Source of the DNA: Balaenoptera acutorostrata | Lineage: Eukaryota > Chordata > Mammalia > Artiodactyla > Balaenopteridae | Assembly: GCF_949987535.1 (NCBI RefSeq) | Contig: NC_080066.1 | Coordinates: 129,126,335-129,190,334, forward strand | DNA: 64,000 nucleotides | Reading direction: 5' to 3' | Shown here: one piece after another, positions 60,410 through 64,000 of the stretch | How the letters are laid out: every line of letters begins with the position of its first letter | Numbering within the stretch: the first letter of the stretch is position 1 | Notes under the pieces: model-generated | Database searches by the model: none | What the model was told of the DNA's origin: nothing | Seen by the model: the letters and a program-made list of their open reading frames with translations, nothing else | Made by a program: the position numbers and the translations under genes

Positions 60410-61105
60410 AATATATCAGCCAATAAGAATGGCTAAAATAAAACAGATGGAAACCACCAAAGTTTGGCACTAATTTGGAGTAATTGAAATTCTTATACGC
60501 GGCTGCAAGATTATTATTAGTAGCACATTGGAAAACTACCAGTATATACTGAAGCTGAATATACACATATGTTCAGATCCAGCAATTCATACCTAGTTAT
60601 ATTCCCAGATAAATAAGTGTATATTCACCAAAGACATGTATAAAAATGTCCATAAAGGATTTATTCATAATAGCCACAAACTAGGAAAAAATAAACCAAA
60701 TGTCCATTAATAATAGAATTGATAAATAAATATCATATATTACTACAATAGAATTTTATGCATCAACGAGAATGAGTTGTTGACAGCTACATGAAGTAAA
60801 ATGGATGTATCTCACAAGTATAATTTTGAACCAAAGAAATCAGACACAGAAGAGCATATGCCCTATTATAATATTCATATTAAAAAAAAAACAAAAACAG
60901 GAAAAACTAATATAAATTGTTACAAGTTAGGAAAGAGTTGCAGACAGTTGCAGTCACTGCATGGGAACCTGAGATGTGGCTTTTGGCAGCTGGTAGTGCT
61001 CAGTTTCTTGATGAGAACTTGTTAACCTAAGGTATTGTGAAAATTCCTCCAGCACTTATGATATATAAACCCTTCTGTATGTATATTATACTACAGTAAA
61101 ATGTT
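60410..61105 (+). mobile_element. L1M (L1ME-like) 3' end fragment
   Basis: Sense L1 3' sequence: AAATGTCCATTAATAATAGAATTG, AATTTTATGCATCAACGAGAATGAG, and the 3' UTR end CTGTATGTATATTATACTACAG. Frames are broken. Confidence 0.76.
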
Positions 61106-61407
61106 TAAAAATATCAGTATAATCGAAAGCAAAATATCTACATAGAGGGTAAACAGATCAGATGAGAACAAAGAAAGGTACTTGTCTTGTTAGAGAGGAA
61201 TGCATGGATATTAATAAACTGAAGACCCTGATACTTAAAAGGAAACATAAATAAATGTCTTATGAACTCTGGGTAACAAATACATGAATAAAAATAGAAT
61301 GTTTGTCTTTTTAAAATACCATAAGAAAACTCTAAATATATAATAAGAAATGTAGATAAAAGAAAAAAGGAAGTTCTTTATATATTGGCCTGTATCCTCT
61401 AATCTTC

Positions 61408-61739
61408 TTTTTTTTTTTTTTTAAATATATTGGTTGTATTTCTTTTTTTTTTTTTTTTAATTTTATTCATTTATTTATGGCTGTGTTGGGTCTTCATTTC
61501 TGTGTGAGGGCTTTCTCTAGTTGCGGCAAGCGGGGGCCACTCTTCATCGCAGTGCGTGGGCCTCTCACTATTGCGGCCTCTCTTGTTGTGGAGCACAAGC
61601 TCCAGATGCGCAGGCTCAGTAATTGTGGCTCACGGGCCCAGTTGCTCTGCGGCATGTGGGATCTTCCCAGACCAGGGCTCGAACCCGTGTCCCCTGCATT
61701 GGCAGGCAGATTCTCAACCACTGCGCCACCAGGGAAGCC
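61408..61739 (-). mobile_element. CHR-type SINE, short form with extra 3' sequence (copy 8)
   Basis: Antisense copy with intact B box and short single-module form. A tail of about 16 T lies at 61443-61458, then 20 bp of unrelated sequence (61423-61442), then a second T run at 61408-61422 adjoining the left target copy. TAATCTTCTT occurs at 61400-61409 and 61743-61752 as a 10-bp target duplication. Like copy 7, this has the layout of a 3' transduction. Confidence 0.92.
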
Positions 61740-61814
61740 TAGTAATCTTCTTAAATTCACATCTTATAGTTAAAATTTTCTGATTGATTTGTTAGGAATT
61801 GTTTTATAGAGACA

Positions 61815-63700
61815 AATATGTAGACTTCAGATAAACACAGCTGAACAGTCTTTTTCCTTTTTATATTTGTCATTTTCATTTTATTTTATTTTACTTCATG
61901 AGCTGGTATCTGCAGAACATGGTGGTTGACTTAGTAAAAGTGTAAATTTTTTGCTTGTCCCCAATCTTAGGGAATTTTAATTCAATCATTAGCTATATGG
62001 TTTTTTATAGATACACTTTATTAGTTGAGAAAATTTCCTTTCATTCTTAATTTGGTGAGGGTTTTTTAAATTGTAAGTGGGTATTACTTATCTTTTATTC
62101 TATTACTATGTTGCATTGCATTGATTATTTTCAAATGCTAAACTAAACTTGCATTCATAGGCTACACCCCATTTGGTCATGATGGATTACTGTTTTTTAT
62201 ATATTACTAGATTGCTATTGTTTTGTTGAAGATACTTCCATCTATGTTATGAAGGATATTTGTTTATATTTTTCTTTCAATGTCTGTGAGATTTGTGGTA
62301 TCAGGGTCATGCTAGTCTCTAAAATTAAATGGCAAGTACTCACTTCACATTTAATTTCTTAAAGAGTAAGTATAAGAATAGTATAATTCCTGCCTTAAAT
62401 ATTTGATAGAATTTACCAGTGAAACTATCTAGACCTCGAATTTTCTTCATTAAACAAATTCTTTTTGATCTCTTGAGTTAGTATGGTCAATTATGTTTTT
62501 CGACGAACATGTCCACTTAATCTCAGTTATCATACTTCATGGAGTAAAGTTTTTCAAAATATTCCATTTTTAGTCTTTAAAATTTGTAATGATATCCCCT
62601 TTTTCATTCCCAGTATTTGTGTGTTTTGTCTTTTTTCTTTATTAATTTTGTTACAATTTTAGACATATTCTGATTTTCCGAGAATGAACATTTGACTTTG
62701 TAAGACTTATCTATTGTTTGTTTTCTTACATTGATTTCTACTCTAATCTTTACTGCATCCATTCTTCTCATTATTTGGGGTTTAATTTGTTGTTCTTTTT
62801 TCTAGCATCTCAGTGTGGAAAATGAGATCATTGATTTTAACCAGTTCTTTTAAAATGTAGTCCTTTAAACTTTGTATTTCAGTTTAAACACTGTATTTGC
62901 TGTATGCCACAGATGTTGGTAAGCTGTGTTTCCACTACCTTTTAGTTTAAGTATTTTATTTCCCCTGTGATTTTATTTTTGATTCATGAGTTATTTAGTA
63001 GTATAGTTAACTTATAAATATTTAGGGGCTTTCTAAGTATCTTCTATGCATCTCTTTCTAATTTATTTTGATGGCAGACAGAGAACTGAGATGTTTGTGG
63101 CGACTATAGTCTATCTTGGTGAATCTTCCATATACATCTGATAGAATATGCATTTTCAATCATTGGCTTGAGTATAATATTGTCTAGATACCATTGAGTT
63201 CAGATAGTACTATTCAGATTTTTATTACACTCAATGATTTTTTTTGTCCATTTTTTTCTATCTGAGAGAAGGCAATTAAAATTACTGTGAAATGAGGTTC
63301 AAATTTTTAACTATGTTTTTAAATTGTCTATTTCTTCCTTTAGATATGTCAGTTTGTGCTTTATGAATTTTGAAGCTCTGTTATTAAGGGTATACATATT
63401 AAGTTTGTAATACCTTTATGATAAATTACTCCATTTAGTGTTGCTCTTGTAATGCTTCTTGTCTTGAAACCTACTTTTTCTAGTAGTGATATAGTCGCAC
63501 CAGCCCTTTTATATCTGGTCTGTCTAGTATATTTTTCCATTTTTAAATTTTCAACCTATTTGTGTTTTTATATTTAAATTTTGCTTTTTAAAGGTAGCAT
63601 GAAATTGGCTAATGCTTTTTTAACCAGAGTGATTACCTCTGAATATTAATTTATACCAATTAGGTATACTTCATTGTATTATTTTTATTTTTAGTGGTAG
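61815..63700 (-). mobile_element. Very old L1 ORF2 remnant
   Basis: Antisense ORF2 at low identity across about 1.9 kb, for example TTGCATTCATAGGCTACACCCC near 62150, GATTTGTGGTATCAGGGTCATGC near 62290, AATATTTGATAGAATTTACCAGTG near 62398 and TTGATTCATGAGTTATTTAG near 62980. All frames are broken. Confidence 0.66.
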
Positions 63701-64000
63701 CTCTCTGTATAATAATAGACATCCCTAATATATTATTGATTTTTAGAGTCAGTAGTGTGCCATTTCACACTTTACATCTTACATTTCTCACTTCCTACTC
63801 CACATATCCAACTTCTCACTTCATATTTGACAATTCATATATCTCACATCCCACTTTGTAAATATAATAACTTTATAACAGCATTGTCATTTATTCCCTT
63901 ATACTCATTCTTTGTGATAATCTTTTTCTTCTCTGTATAGTCAATTGAATTTTATAGTGTTATTATTTTTTATTTAAGCTTTTAAAGCAAATTATGAGAA
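63701..64000. other. Unassigned non-coding DNA
   Basis: No gene is recognisable. The sequence is T- and CA-rich, with short ACATCTTACATTTCTCACTTCC-like imperfect repeats at 63770-63855. Confidence 0.5.

Overview
This window looks like non-coding, AT-rich mammalian DNA from a whale or dolphin. The main evidence is at least eight copies of a tRNA-derived SINE of the CHR type, which is known from cetaceans, hippopotamuses and ruminants. I see no BovB or Bov-A elements, which would be expected in a ruminant, so a cetacean is the best reading and a hippopotamus cannot be excluded. The youngest L1 3' ends also look like cetartiodactyl L1. The organism call is inference from repeat content.

I found no intact protein-coding gene, exon, tRNA, rRNA or CRISPR array. 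All long open frames fall in repeats (L1 ORF2 fragments, either strand of SINE bodies, the strand opposite A-rich L1 ORF1) or in simple repeats. Two of them (10937-11371 and 42664-43134, both minus) lie in sequence I could not assign.

Layout. 1-2390: unassigned AT-rich DNA. 2390-6140: an old L1 (+) lacking most of ORF2 and carrying a SINE. 6173-7290: an L1 3' end and an L2 fragment, both minus. 8044-10930: old L1 (-) carrying a 79-bp mariner-type palindrome. 10930-15270: mostly unassigned. 15278-18066: L2, MER20 and MIR remnants. 21115-23119: two L1 3' ends. 24060-28130: old L1 pieces, a large (TTTC)n tract, and a HAL1/L1M-like element split by a young SINE. 29147-29588: a CATA-type microsatellite and a young SINE. 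32590-35750: a very old L1 (-). 37115-37512: SINE. 37860-41890: an old L1 (+) split by a younger L1 (-). 43325-48455: small L2 and MER5 remnants, L1 3' ends and two SINEs, one of which splits an L2. 50665-55600: SINE, then an old L1 (-) split by a young 1.6-kb L1. 56175-59467: L1 (-) with a head-to-head L1 3' fragment. 59500-61110: L2, a solo LTR and an L1 3' end (+). 61400-63700: SINE, then an old L1 (-).

The region records layered retrotransposition. L2, MIR, MER5 and MER20 remnants are oldest, followed by L1M and HAL1-like elements and a MaLR-like LTR, then CHR SINEs and cetartiodactyl L1s with readable target-site duplications. I found no candidate for a new multi-gene biological system. 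The more interesting points are SINE copies whose double poly(A) tails suggest 3' transduction, SINE subfamilies differing in module number, and the mariner hairpin.
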